A stretch of 64,000 bases of DNA from Panax quinquefolius (lineage: Eukaryota > Streptophyta > Magnoliopsida > Apiales > Araliaceae). The DNA lies in the NCBI GenBank assembly GCA_020205615.1, contig CM035169.1, positions 15,011,258-15,075,257 of the forward strand. The letters run 5' to 3'. The notes beneath the pieces are model-generated. The model worked only from the letters and a program-made list of their open reading frames with translations. It ran no database searches and had not been told where the DNA came from. Positions 1 to 12,921 of this stretch are shown piece by piece (the first letter of the stretch is position 1; every line of letters starts with the position of its first letter). The position numbers and the translations under genes are program-made.

Positions 1-115
1 GGGCTACAACATGTGCATAATGAGCTGAGATCAGATCTAGGAAGGTGGGAGAAATCTTAATATATATATTAATATTATATTAAATTTTCTCGCTTTGGTG
101 TTCTAAGCATTTTCC

Positions 116-123
116 TATAAATA
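116..123 (+). promoter_or_regulatory. LTR TATA box (A 5' LTR)
   Basis: TATAAATA in the context CCTATAAATAGG. The same box recurs at the same LTR position at 20407-20414 (plus) and, on the minus strand, at 18655-18662, 27370-27377, 48158-48165 and 55543-55550. The transcription start is expected about 30 bases downstream. Confidence 0.7.
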
Positions 124-394
124 GGGTGCTTAGGTTAGAATTGAAAATCACACCAGAAACTGAAGTTTTTTCTCTATATTATCGAGCGTATTCTTGTGAG
201 TATTTTGAGTATACTTTGAGTATTATTAGACGGTGCAAGTTCCTTTCAGCACTATACCCGGTATTCCAGCTAGAAGTACTAATCTTTCGAGGTAAGGGAT
301 GTTATTTTCTTCTCAAATGATATTATTTCTTCAATATCATTATGCTGAAATATTGGTTGGAACTTTTTATCAAATTTGGAACTTTTTCATGTCG

Positions 395-585
395 GGGTTA
401 CTATTCATGAGTTACTATTCACGAGTTACTATTCACGAGTACTATTCATTAAGCGTGAAGATTTTTTTTAGTGGAATTTCTATCTTTTGGTGTTGAGTTA
501 CTATTCACGATACTGATTAGACTATTCACGATATCTGGCACTATTCACGATACTGACACTATTCACGATACTGGCACTATTCACC
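395..585 (+). repeat. Tandem ACTATTCACGA repeats in LTR
   Basis: Repeats of about 11-16 bases built on ACTATTCACGA with GTTACT spacers. The block recurs in the other LTRs (about 8140-8290, 18185-18385, 20698-20870, 27065-27105, 47735-47885, 55105-55265) with copy-number and small sequence changes, so it is a variable tandem block of this LTR family, downstream of the TATA box. Confidence 0.8.
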
Positions 586-1503
586 AAAAATAAAATTTCT
601 TCTCTTTGTCCAAAATATCTATTCGGATACTAGCTTTTGATTGTATCCATGTTTTGATCATTCTTGAATTTTACACCACCGTGATTATTTTTTTGAGGTA
701 TTTTTGGACATGGATAAAACAAAGTACGAATCCTTAATCCTTAATCCTTGTCATTTTGTTTCACCGGATTCGCTTTTTTAAAAATATTTTTCATCATCCT
801 CGCCTTAAATGATGATATTATTGAATATCTTTGGCTGTAAAAAAGATGAATGATTTCAAGAATATCTTTGGTCAGTAGTGCAAAGATGAACAGTGTTTAG
901 ATGAACACGACTTAATCGATGAATATCTTTGGCTCAGAGTGCAAAGATGAATATTTGATTCCATGTATATTGATTGATGTTACAGGATAAAAGATGACGA
1001 TGAACTTTTAAATTCATACATGTAAGATAGTAGTTTGCATTCTCTACTTAACTCTTCTAATGAATTATTATTTTCACTGCGAATATTGATTTAAAATTTG
1101 TTGTCTATCAGTATTCTATTAGATTTTTCCCCTCAAAGACTAACGATAATTTGTTGTATATTATCTTAGTCATAATATTCTTTACCGGGCTAGTTGAGCT
1201 CACCCTTTTCCTTTTTGTTCTATTTTTCTCGTGAGGCGAGAATATAAAAAGAAGTATGCAGCTCTGGGTATGGAATGAAGGTTCTAGAGAGAGTTGTTTA
1301 GTAGTCCTCACCATTTTTGTAAAATAATGTATCAATAAATGTGATGAGGATTTATTTGAGTATAGATATTGTCTGTAAGATAATATTTGTATTTAAACTC
1401 ACGCGCTTTACCTGTTGTAATAATAAAGTTGTAGTTTTTTTCCACACTACGTATTGACAACTCGTATTGGGTGATGTATACCTATTTTGGGGGCGCCACA
1501 GCT

Positions 1504-1520
1504 TGGTATCGTAGCTTAGG
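1504..1520 (+). other. Primer binding site of A (initiator Met tRNA type)
   Basis: TGGTATC starts four bases after the LTR end and is followed by GTAGCTTAGG. The usual plant chromovirus site is TGGTATCAGAGC, complementary to the 3' end of initiator methionine tRNA. Here CAGAGC reads CGTAGC. Confidence 0.75.
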
Positions 1521-1686
1521 ATATGATCTCCAAGGAGATCGGGGAATAGAACTAGGAGGGAGAGACGAGTAAATCCTTCGCTAAAGGTGTCCTACCTAAG
1601 CTTATTTTTTAGTTGGTCAAGATATAAGGATATTATGTGATATATTGATTTCCTTAATTAACCCTTTGTTTTATGATGATTTGAGA

Positions 1687-2880
1687 ATGTCGATCGAGAA
1701 TATTAACAATGGAAATGAGACCGTGGAGACGCCTGTACTTTCCAACGAGGAGAACGTGTAACAGTCGGCAATGTTCCTCCCGCGAACAACACCACTCGCG
1801 AGATGATGAACGAGGGATGTTTAGAAGTTTTTGCGCTCATGCAAAATCGCGATGAGGAGACTCGTGTTCAAAATACGAGAGAAATGATAGCAGAATTACT
1901 GGTTGTCACAACCAAGCGCTTCAAAGAGTCGGGACCACCGTAATTTAAGGGAAAGCCAGATCCGATCACGGCGAAAACATGGGTCAAGCAAATTACCAAG
2001 ATATTCGATGTCTTGGGATGCACGAGGAACAGAAGGTTCCATTCGCCACCTTTATGTTCCGTGGCGAAGTGCATCACCGGGTGGAGTCTGTGAAAGCGCA
2101 CTCCATCCATCCACCGCACTCAAGATGTCTCGGGAGACGCTTTGGAATTATTTAATGACAAATACTTTCCTCGAAAGTGTTCGTCTATATACGGGAAGTG
2201 GAGTTCATCGATTGAACAAAACAATACGACGGTGTCTCAAAGACGAGGCAAAGTTTGCAGAGTTATCCAGTTTGCACCTCATTTGGTGGAGAATGAGGAA
2301 CGTGATGACGCGATGTTTCGAGAGGTTTGAAACCCAGATACTGACAATATCTCATTTCTCATAAATTTTCTCTATTCGATGTGTTGTTAATGTGGCTCAA
2401 TTGTTAGAGCGAGATAACGAGTATATTCAACCAAGGGACTATAACCAGGATCGCATACGCAGATAGCAACAATGTAATAATGATAACCAAATGAGAAAGA
2501 AATGACGGACAAAAATGGTAACCACTCGGTGGTAATCATGGCCATGAAAATAGAAGAAGCGAGTCGAGAGAGATTTTAAAAGAGGAGATTTAACAACGAC
2601 CATGTGAAGACGACAAAGGTCTTAAGAATAACCGGTTCTAAGGGAGGAGAACGACCACCCCATTATATATCTACTAAATGCGGAAAAGAGGACATATCAC
2701 CAAACCGCCCACAATAGTTCAAGGTATGCTATAATTGTGGAAAGGAAGGACATATCGCTCGAGATCAGACGCAGAATAAACCTAGTTCAATGGGGATTTG
2801 ACTCTAAAGATCGTCTCGTAAAAGTCAAAGTCAACGATTCCGGAAGAAGCGTTTGTTGTGGATCGGGTCAAAATGCGAGA
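1687..2880 (+). pseudogene. gag of chromovirus A, broken
   Basis: Decayed Gag (capsid and nucleocapsid) region. An ATG at 1687 opens a frame that stops after about two dozen codons. Gag-like peptides then continue in shifting frames; the stretch at 1900-2330 matches gag segments of the other copies at 8560-8980, 53400-53760 and 25290-25720. A zinc-knuckle motif, [13 protein letters not shown], lies around 2728-2766 but its last cysteine reads Gln. Nucleic-acid-binding knuckles of this kind package the element's RNA. Multiple stops and frameshifts make it non-coding. Confidence 0.75.
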
Positions 2881-5800
2881 ACCCAAAACGAGGTGATCAC
2901 GGGTAAGCTATTTATAAATTCTTGCGAAGTTTATACCTTACTTGATACCGGTGCTACCCATTCATTTATCTCTCCGCATGTGCTCAACGCTTAAACTTGA
3001 CTCCGGAAAAATTAGACTTTGACCTATCTCGTGGAAACTCCGCTAGAGAAACTTTCATCACATCCACTGCTTATAAATCTTGTTTGATTCAAGTTGGCAC
3101 CATCACCTTACCGCTCACCTTATCTCTTTAAAGATACTTGCTTTTGATATGATTTTAGGGATTGATTGGTTAACTACTCATCATGCCAAAATTGATTGTT
3201 TTCGTAAGGTTGTTAGTTTTCATATTCCTAACCAACCCGTTGCATTTAATTCAAGCAACTAAACCATTAAAATCAATCACCGCCATATCTAATCATAAAG
3301 CTATTCGCTTATTGAAAAACGGATGTCAAGCTTTCTTAGCCCATGTTATGGATTTGAATAAAGACACGCCAAATTTGAATAATATTCATGTTGTTATCGA
3401 CTTTCCGACGATTTCAAGAACTTCCTACCTACCCCCGTAACGTGAAGTTGAATTTTTATTGATCTTGAACCCGCATACAAAGCCCATTTCTAAAACCCCA
3501 TATCGAATGGCTCCTATTGAACTTCAGAGTTAAAGGTCCAACTACGTGAATTGTTGGACATCTGGTTTCATTCGGCCCCAGTACATCTCCTCGGGGTGCT
3601 CTGCTTTTATTTGTAGAAGAAGAAAGACGGAGTATGCGACTTTGATTGACTATCGAATTGAACCATGTCACCATCAAGAATAGGTATCCTCTACCTCGTA
3701 TTGATGACTTGTTTGACCAACCTGTAAGGGGCACAATTCTTTTCAAAATCGATCTTCGCTCGATATCATCACCAAGATTAGAATCGAGGATATTCCAAAG
3801 ACCGCCTTTAGAACTTGGTACGGGCATTATGAATTCTTAGTCATGTCTTTTGACTCGACTAATGCTCCTCGCGCTTTCATGGATATGATGAACCGAGTAT
3901 TCAAGGAATATTTGGATTAGTTCGTTGTTGTTTTATTGATGACATCCTTATATATTCCAAAAGTCGTGAAGATCATGAGCACCATTTGAAGTCGGTACTC
4001 CAAAGGCTTCGTGAAAACCAACTATATGCCAAATTGAAGAAATGCGAGTTCGGCTCGAGGAAGTAGCATTTCTTGGGCACGCCAGTGTCAAAACATGGAG
4101 TATCCGTGGATCCGACGAAGATTGAAGCAATACAAAGTTGGAGCAACCAAGCTTCCGGATCAAGACGTAGCTTTTTGGGCTTAAATTGGTTATTATCGAG
4201 ATTCGTGGAAGGTTTTCTAATCGCTACTCCATTAACTCAAATTTAACTCGAAGGATACAAAATTTGCTTTGGAGCGAAGAATGCGAGAAGAGTTTCCAAG
4301 AGCTTAAGAGGAGACTTATTTCAAGACTGCTCTAACAATACCATCCGGTTCGATGGATTTGTTATCTACAAATGATGCTTCGTGCAAAGGGTTAGATGTG
4401 TTCTCATGCAACGTGGGAAAGTCATAGCCTATGCCTCGCGATAACTTAAAAAGTATGAGAGGAATTATCCTACTCATGATCTAGAGTCATGTTAATCGTT
4501 TCGCTGCTTAAAGATATAGAGGCACTATCTATATGGGGAGAAAGTGGAGATATATTCGCACCATAAAAGCCTTAAATATTTCTTCACTCAAAAGAACTCA
4601 ACACGCTGGCAAATGACGCTGGCTCGAGCTATTGAAAGACTACGACCACACTATTCAATACCATCCCGAAAAGTGAACGTGGTAGTGACGCGTTGAGTAG
4701 AAGATCATATGCAAGAAACGAAAAGCGATGATGTCAAGTATACTCACAGAGCCAACTTTAATAGAAAAGTTAAGGTTGCTCAAGCCACCGATTCGGAAAT
4801 GATGCGTATGAAGAAGAAAGTACAAGAAGGAGCTATTCCTAAGCGAGAATTGATGAAGAAGGAATACTTCGAGTCCACTCTAGACTTTGTGTTCCTAACG
4901 ACTACGATTTGAAGTACAAGATTACGATGGAGGCACAATAATACACCATTTGCAATCCATCCCGGAAGTACTAAAATTTATCGTGATCTTCGACATACAT
5001 TTTGGTGGAACAATATGAAGAGAGATTGCAAAGTTTATCTCAATGTGTTTAACTTGTCAACGTAAAAAGTGAGCATCTAGTACCTAAGGGTCCATCAGAA
5101 CCACTTGAGATTCCGAAATGGAAGTGGGAACACATTACCATGGATTTCACATTAGTCTTCCTACGGTTTCTTAGGGCATCAATGCTATTTGGGTTATTGT
5201 TGATAGATTAACCAAGTTCCGCTCATTTCTTGCCGACACGGAGACTTATTCACTTGAACGCCTTGCTAGTAGATGACGTGAATGAGATTATGAGGTCAGC
5301 ATGGCATGCCAAGATCCATAGTTTCGATCGTGACCCAAGATTCACTTCAAGATTTTGGGTTAGCTTGCAAAAGCTATGGGCACGGATTTACGATTCGCTT
5401 CGCATACCATCCTCAAACCTGAGACGGACAATCGAAAGGACTATTCAAACTCTTGAAGATTTATTAAGACTCGTGTCCTGACTTCAAGGGCAGTTGGGAT
5501 AAGTATTTACCATCAGTGGAATTCTCCAACAACAATGATTATCGTGCAAGTATAGTGTAGCTCCATTCAAGCATTATATGGACGAAAGTGTCGCTTCCAA
5601 AGATGTTGGGACGAGGTGGGTGAAGCAACACTTGTTGGGACCCGAAAGTTGAGTACGTATGACTATGAAAAAGATCCAAATGATTCGACAACGATACAAA
5701 CCAGACAAGATCGACAAAAGAGTTATGCGATCTTCATCGAAAGGACGTGGAATTTAGTGTAGGGGATCATGATATCATGAAGTTGCTCCATGGAAGGGAG

Positions 5801-6214
5801 TTACAAGATTTGGGAAGAGAGGAAAGCTCAATCCACGATTTATCGGTCCATTTCAAATTCTCGACCGAGTAGGAAATGTAGCCTATAGACTCATGCATTA
5901 CCTCCAAGTATGTCTCGTGTTCATAATGTGTTTCATATATCCGTATTTCAGTAAATATGTGAAAGACCAACCACGCTTATAAATTAGAACCGGACGAAAT
6001 AGCCAAGACTTAACGATGCAGGAGGTACCCACAAGATCTTGGATAGGAAGGAGCATGTCCCACGCCAAGAAAGGTCATACCACAAGTTAAAGTTTTGTGG
6101 AGGAATCATGCTATAGAGGAAATGACCGGGAATTGGAAACGAAAATGAAAGCAAGGTATCCTCACCTTTTCAAACACTGTGCACGTGACGCCAATTTCGA
6201 GGACGAAATTTCAT
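2881..6214 (+). pseudogene. pol of chromovirus A (PR-RT-RH-IN-chromodomain), broken
   Basis: Order of recognisable parts: an aspartic protease with LLDTGATHSFIS around 2938-2973; reverse transcriptase from about 3530 ([12 protein letters not shown] near 3680), with an IDDIL-type catalytic motif near 3936-3950; RNase H around 4350-4700; integrase from about 4960 to 5650; and a C-terminal stretch ending in a chromodomain-like VLWRN motif (6092-6106). PR-RT-RH-IN order is that of Ty3/gypsy, and the terminal chromodomain-like part indicates a chromovirus, a group whose integrase tail targets chromatin. Stops and frameshifts occur throughout, so no functional polyprotein can be made. Confidence 0.85.
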
Positions 6215-6225
6215 AAGAGGGAGGT
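6215..6225 (+). other. Polypurine tract of A
   Basis: AAGAGGGAGGT directly before the LTR start TGTAAGACCCC. Such tracts prime plus-strand DNA synthesis. Equivalent tracts precede the LTRs at 12922 and, on the minus strand, at 49485. Confidence 0.8.
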
Positions 6226-7192
6226 TGTAAGACCCCAACTTATTATTAATGAAATTTAATTTTCTCTATTTATTATTTTGAAATAGTAAGGGTTGATGAG
6301 ATTAATGTGGATAGTTAGGGGTAAAATACGCAAATATTTCAAAATAAGCAAGTGGTTATAAAATATTCATTGTTGTCCGGAATATTCGTTTGGTCGTGGA
6401 ATATTCGCATCGTCGGGGAATATTCGTATCGACCATGCAGCGATTCAATGCAGGGGCCCCATAACGAAAAGCGATTGGATGAAGAAAACGACAAATATAA
6501 GTGGTTTAAAATAATCTGCCAGAGTTGTTATTCAAGATTATCGTTAAAATACCCGTGGATAAAACACAAGAAGACGCGCCAGATTGCACCAATTGTTGAT
6601 TCTTACGTAAGAAGGCACTACTCAATAATGGTTACGAGAATTAATTTATTCGCTCAAAGATTTTATTGAGTTAATAATTGTTGCGTTGATATTTTATATT
6701 GTCATTGTTTCAATAATTGTCATTACACAATATTTTTTTATTATCGAAGCAATAATTCATATTATCCGAATAATATTATTAGATAACATTATTGGCAATG
6801 TCTAGAAAGTTCTCGCTCTAAGGAGAGGTTTGTTCACCTAATTGCGCCAAGAAGAAGAAGAAATTTTTATTGGAAAGCCCCTTTCCTCTGAACCGCCTCG
6901 TCATGTCAATATTGTGATTCTCGTAATATTATTTGTGAATAATTAATTATTGATTCATATGATGAGGAAAATATTGATTTTATGTGGATATAGATAGAGA
7001 AAAAATTTTAATGTGACAATTGTTGAAAATTAAAATTTTATCTTTTTCTCGATAAAATAATTCTTTTAAATATATTATTATATTTTAATAATATAATAAT
7101 GGTGATATTTTTACAACGAATGTGGGATATATGAGTATATGAGGAGGAGGAAGAGTATTTTGTTGCAATAAATGTTTAAAACATGTTAAACA
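6226..7192 (+). repeat. 3' LTR of A, first part
   Basis: Begins TGTAAGACCCCAACTT and runs through the U3 part of the LTR, including three clustered GGAATATTCG motifs (6380-6425). It breaks off in AAAACATGTTAAACA at 7192, where element B begins. The LTR resumes at 20028 with AAACATGTC. Confidence 0.88.
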
Positions 7193-8410
7193 TGTGACGC
7201 CCCAAAATAGGTATACATCACCCATTCGAGTTGTCAATACACGGTACGTAAACAACTACAACTTTATTATTACAACAAGAAAGCTGTGAGTTTGAATACA
7301 AATATTATCTTCTATAATATCTATACTCAAATAAATCCTCATCACATTTATTGATATATTATTTTACAAAATGGTGAGGACTACTAAACAATTCTTTCTA
7401 AAACCTTCATTCCATACCCAATTCATACTCGCTATATTCTCGCCTCCGAGAGAAGAAAAATGGAACAAAAAGGGAAAATGATGAGCCTCAACTAGCCCAA
7501 GAAGAAAGAATATTATGACTAAGATAATATACAATAAATTACCGTTAGTCTTCAACAGGAAAATCTAATAGAATACAATAGACAACAAATTTTAAATCAA
7601 TATTCGCAATGAAATAATAATTCATTAGAAGAGTTAAGTAGAGAATGCAAACTACTATCTTCTATGTATGAATTTAAAAGTTCATCGCTCATCTTTTATC
7701 CCAGAACATCAATCAATATACATCCGAATCAAATATTCATCTTTGCACTACGTGCCAAAGATATTCATCACCGCTGGTCATGTTCATCTAAACACTGCTC
7801 ATCTTTGCACTACTACCAAAGATATTCTTCAGAAATCATTCATCTTTGACCACAAAGCCAAAGATATTCAATAATATCATCATTTAAGACTGAGGATGAT
7901 GAAAAATATTTTTAAAGAAACGAATCCAGTGAAACAAAATGACAAGGATTAAGGATTAAGGATTCGTACTTTGTTTTATCCATGTTCAAAAAAAATACCT
8001 CAAAAATAATCATAGTGGTGTAAAATTCAAGAATGATCAAAACATGGATACAATCAAAGCTAGTATCCGCAATAGATATTTTGGACAAAAGAAGAAATTT
8101 CATTTTTCTATTGAATAAAGCACAGATACGTGAATAAGATCAGATATCGTGAATAAGAACTCCGACACCAAAAGATAGAAATTCCACAAAAACATCTTCA
8201 CGCTTCATGAATAGTACTCGTGAATAAGAATCGTGAATAGAACTCATGAATAGAACTCGTGAATAAGAACTCGTGAATAAGAACCCTTGACATGAAAAAG
8301 TTCCAAATTTGATAAAAAGTTCCAACCAATATTTCAAGATAATGATATCAAGAAATAATATCATTTGAGAAGAAAATAACATCCCTTACCTCGAAAGATT
8401 AGTACTTCTA
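7193..8410 (-). repeat. Left LTR piece of B (3' LTR, truncated)
   Basis: Reverse complement of the 3' half of the LTR, colinear with 1500 back to about 285. It stops at about 8410 just after the CTTACCTCGAAAGATTAGTACTTCTAA segment, and a plus-strand gag begins. About 1.4 kb of this LTR, its polypurine tract and the integrase end of B are missing. Confidence 0.85.
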
Positions 8411-9540
8411 ATGACAATCCTCATGCAAAAACAACAACACCGACTAAATGATGAATGATCAAATGTTCGTGAGGCTTTATGCAATTTATGCAATGAAAGA
8501 AAGTAGAACGATTCTGCCCAAAACGTAGGTGGAAACATTGAAAACTCTCCTCAGCGCCACCGCTAAACAATTCAAAGAGCCGGGACCACCGGAGTTTAAG
8601 GGAGAGCAAAACCACTTCGCTAAGCATGGATAAAGCAGATTACCAAGATATTTGATGTCTTGGGATGCTCCGAGGAGCAAAAGGTTCCTTTCACCGCTTT
8701 TATATTGCGCTTTGAGAGGCGGATTACTCGGTGGGAATCGATAAAACGTACTCAACTCCGTCAGATCAAGATATCTTGGGAGAAGTTCCAGAGTCGTTTC
8801 AACGACAAATACTTTCCTCGAAAGTATTCGCCATAATGAAGGAGGTGGAATTTATCAAGTTGAACAAAACAATATGACCGTGTCGCAATAATACGAGGCA
8901 AAATTGCGGAGTTATCACGGTTCAAGGCCCCACTTGGTGGATAATGAAGAGAGAATGACGCGAATGTTTTAAGAGGTTTGAAGTCGAGATACGCCAACAT
9001 CTTATTTCTCATAAACCGTGTTTGTATTCGGATGTTGTAAATAGGGCTCGCTTAGTGGAACGCGATAATGAGTCAACACAACTAAAAGAGAAATGCAAAA
9101 AAAAATTATAATACCAAATGAGTAGTCATCGGCGGTGACAACAAGCAATGGAGGGAATCAATAGGCCGATATGGTAACCACTTTGTGGTAATCGAGTATA
9201 AAACAATAAGAATGGACATTTCAAGAAACGGAGATTCAACAATGGTGGAAAGACGCCAAGACCAAAGACCCATTGTTAAGGAAGGAGAAAGACCACCTAT
9301 CATATGCTTCAAATGCGGAGGAGAGGGACACATCATTCAAATTGCGCCATGTCAGTCCAAAAGCATGTTATAATTGTTGAAGAGAAGGTCACTTAGCTCG
9401 ATTTTATCGCCATCAAGACAAATTCGGAAGATGGAGGCACCAAAGGCCATCCCGTAAAATTCAAACCCCAGAAGTCTGAGTGGAGAAAGGTTTGTCATGA
9501 CTCTCCCAAAGAGCAAGGAACCGAATGAGGTCATCACCGT
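8411..9540 (+). pseudogene. gag of chromovirus E, broken
   Basis: Gag-like sequence in plus orientation, matching A gag (for instance the segment around 8575-8760, equivalent to 1918-2090). A zinc-knuckle segment, CFKCGGEGHI, is at 9307-9336, and a second knuckle-like remnant follows about 60 bases later, as in related gag genes. The 5' part of gag, the leader, the primer binding site and the 5' LTR are absent. Stops and frameshifts are frequent. Confidence 0.75.
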
Positions 9541-12500
9541 AAGCTTATCATAAACTCTAATGAAGTCTATACTTTATTTGATACCGGTTCTACCCATTCT
9601 TTTATTTCTCCTACTTGCTTCCATCGATTAAATTTGACTCGGAGAAATTAGACTTTCGACTTATCTCATGGAAACTCCGCTGGAGAAACCTTCATTACAT
9701 CCATTGCTTATAAGTCTTGTTTGGTTCAAATCGGCACCCTAACATTACCGCCGATCTTATTTCATTAAAAATACTTGCATTTGACGTGATTCTAGGGATT
9801 GATTGTTAACTACTTATCATGCAAAATTGATTGTTTTCGTAAGTTGTTAGCTTTCATATTCCTAATCAACCTATTATGCTAATTCAAACGACCAAACCAT
9901 TAAAATCAATCACTATCTCAAGCCATAAAGCTATTCGCTTATTGAAAAACTGATGTCAAGCTTTCTTAGCTCATGTCACGATTTAAATAAAATACGCCGC
10001 TTTTAAACGATATTCTATTGTTAATAAATTTCCGACGTATTCCCTCAAGAACTTCCTGGCCTACCCCCAGAAAGCGTGAAATTGAATTTTGTATCGACCT
10101 TGAACCCTGACAAAACCTATTTCCAAAGCCCCATATGTAACGGCTCTATTGAAATTTAGGAGTTAAAGACCCAACTCGCAGAATTGTTAGACATCGGCTT
10201 TATTCGTCCTAGTACTTCTCCTTGGGTGCTCCTGCTCTATTCGTGAAGAAGAAAGATGGGAGTATGCGACTTTGTATTGATTATCGGAGTCAATCATGTC
10301 ACCATCAAAATAGGTATCCATTGCCACGTATTGATGACCTGTTTCGACCACCGTAAGGAGCCAAATTCTTTTCAAAGATCGATCTTCGCTCCGATATCAC
10401 CAATCAAGATTAGAACCACCGACATTCCAAAGACGACTTAACTCCTCATACGGGCATTATGAATTCTAGTCATGTCCTTTGATCGACTAATGCTCCTCCG
10501 CCTTCATGGATATGATGAACCGAGTATTCAAGAATATTTAGATCACTTTGTGGTCGCCTTTATCGATGACATCCTTATTTATTCCAAAAGCCGCCAAGAT
10601 CATGAGCAACACTTGAGGTCGACACTCCAAAAGCTTCGTGAATATAAGCTTTATGCCAAGTTGAAGAAATGCGAGTTCGTCAAGAAGAAGTAGCATTCCT
10701 TGGGCACGTGGTATCAAGTCATGGAATATCTGCTGACCCAAAGAAAGATCAAGCTATTCAAAGCCGGAACAACCTAAATCGCTGATCAAAGTCGTAGCTT
10801 TCTGCTTAAATTGGTTATTATCTGAGATTCGTGGAAGGATTTTCTCGAATCGCTACTCCATCGACTCAAATTTGACTCGTAAAGATACAAAGTTCTATTG
10901 GAGCGAAAGAATGTGAAAGAGTTTTCAAGAACTCAAGAGGAGACTTATTTCAAAGACTGCTTTGACAATACCATCCGGCTTGAGGGATTTGTCATCTACA
11001 GATGATGCTTCTGCAAAGGGTTGGGATGTGTTCTTATGCAACATGGAAAAGTTATAGCCTATGCCTCGCGACAACTCAAAGAATATGAGAGGAATTATCC
11101 TACTCATGATCTAGAGTCAAGCAAAATTATCTTCTGCACTTAAAATTTGGAGGCATTACTTGTATGGGGAGAAAGTGGAGATCTTTACGGATCATAAAAG
11201 CCTCAAATATTTCTTCACTCAAAAGGAACTCAACATGCGACAACGACGCTGGCTTGAACTGCTGAAAAGATTATGATCATACCATCCAATACCATCTTGG
11301 AAAAGTTGAACGTGGTAGTGACGCGTTGAGTAGAAAATCATATCAAGTACGAAAAGCGATATTGTCAACGAAAGGCCCATTTTGTGTGACTTGCAAAGGA
11401 TGGAGATAGAGTTAAAGACTCCGAGGACGCATGTGATGATAACGAGTATACGAGTAGAACCGACTTTAATCGATAAAGTTAAAGTTGCTTCAAGCTGCGC
11501 ACTCGGAGTTCGATGCGTATGAGGAAGAAAGTCTGAAAAAGGTGCTATCTTAGGAAGCAAGAATCGATGAAGAAGGAATACTTGAGTCAACTCCGGACTT
11601 TTGTGTTCCTAACGACCTTGATTTAAAGTATAATATCATGATGGAGGCGACAACACACCATTTGCAATCCATCTCGGGAGTACCAAAATGTATCACGATA
11701 TTCGCTATACATTTTGGTGGGCAGCAATACGAAGAGAGATAATACTTTATCTCAAGGTGTCTAACTTGTCAACGAAGTTAAAGCGAGCATCAAGTACCAA
11801 AAGGTCCATTGCAACCACTTGAAATTCCGTAATGGAAGTGGGAGCACATTACCATAGATTTCAAGCACGGCCTTCCTAAGGTTTCTCGGCATTGATGCGA
11901 TTTGGGTCTCTTTCATTTCTTACCGATACGAGAAACTTATACACTTGAACGCCTTGTCAGATGTATATATAAACGAGATTGTAAGATCGCATGGTATGCC
12001 CAGTATCCATAGTTTCCGATCGAGACCCAAGATTCACTTTACGATTTTGGGTTAGTTTGCAAAAAGCTACGGGCACAGACTTCACGATTTAGCTTTTGTA
12101 TATCATCCTCGACATTTGACGGACAATGGAGAGACTATTCAAACTCTTGAAGATCTATTAAGACTCGTGTCCTTGATTTCAAGGAGTTGGGACAAGTTCT
12201 TACCATCGGTGGAGTTTTCCTACAACAACAGCTTATCAAGCAAGTATTGCATGGCTCCATTCAAGCGTTGTATGGAAGAAAGTGTCGCTCTCCAAGATCT
12301 TTGGGATGAGGTGGGTGAAGCAACGTTGTTGGGACCGAGTTGATACGTATGACTACTTTAAAAGATTCAAACAATCCGACAACGATAAAAACCTCACAAA
12401 ATCGATAAAAGAGTTATGTTGATCTTCATCGAAAGGACGTGGAATTCGATATAGAGATCACGTGTTGTTAAGAGTCGCTCCATGGAAAGGAGTTACAAGA

Positions 12501-12909
12501 TTTGGAAAGAGAGGAAAACTTAATCCTCGATTCATCTGGCCCATTTTAATCCTCGATCGAGTAGGAATCGTGGCCTATAGACTCGCTTTCAGCCAAATAT
12601 GTCTCAGTGTTCATAACGCTTTTCACATATCTATGTTACGTAAATATGTGAAAGACCCAACCATATTATCGAGTTAGAACCTGACGAAATAGCGGAAGAT
12701 TTGACGTATGAAGAGGTTCCTGCTTCAAATTTTGATAAGAAGGAACATATTCTACGCTTCCAAGGTTATACCTCAAGTCAAAGTTTTGTGGAGGAACCAC
12801 GATGTTGAGGAAATGACTTGGGAGTTAGAATCAAATGAAATCAAGGTATCCTTACCTCTTCGACATACCGTGTGCATTGCACTCTCTAATTTCGAGGGCA
12901 AAATTTCAT
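9541..12909 (+). pseudogene. pol of chromovirus E, broken
   Basis: Protease motif DTGSTHSFIS at about 9580-9609; RT with [11 protein letters not shown] at 10559-10591 (the YxDD-type catalytic motif with Phe first); RNase H about 10985-11340; integrase about 11650-12500; and a chromodomain-like tail with VLWRNHDVEEMTWELES at 12783-12833. The domain order and tail are those of chromoviruses. Open stretches are short (at most about 75 codons), so it is dead. Confidence 0.85.
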
Positions 12910-12921
12910 AAGAAGGGAGGT
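12910..12921 (+). other. Polypurine tract of E
   Basis: AAGAAGGGAGGT immediately before TGTAAGACCCC. Confidence 0.8.

Larger units (their letters stand above)
1..1500 (+). repeat. 5' LTR of chromovirus A (cut by window edge)
   Basis: This is the right-hand part of a long terminal repeat. It matches in order the sequence at 20280-21785 and, reverse-complemented, the LTRs at 7193-8410, 18186-20027, 46799-49485 and 54188-56865. It has a TATA box (TATAAATA, 116-123), a block of ACTATTCACGA-type repeats (about 395-585) and repeated modules around AATATCTTTGGC (about 820-950). It ends with GGGGGCGCCACA, immediately followed by a primer binding site. Its first 1.2 kb lies outside the window. Confidence 0.9.

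Noticed and set aside
395..585. Regularly spaced short repeats considered as a CRISPR array
   Set aside because: Repeats are nearly contiguous and degenerate, with no unique spacers of constant length, inside a eukaryotic LTR.
1868..2364. Open frames of 83 and 153 codons
   Set aside because: Both are fragments of, or antisense to, the degraded gag of element A in the wrong frame.
3456..3827. 123-codon minus-strand open frame
   Set aside because: Antisense to RT of element A; the coding-like signal is on the plus strand.
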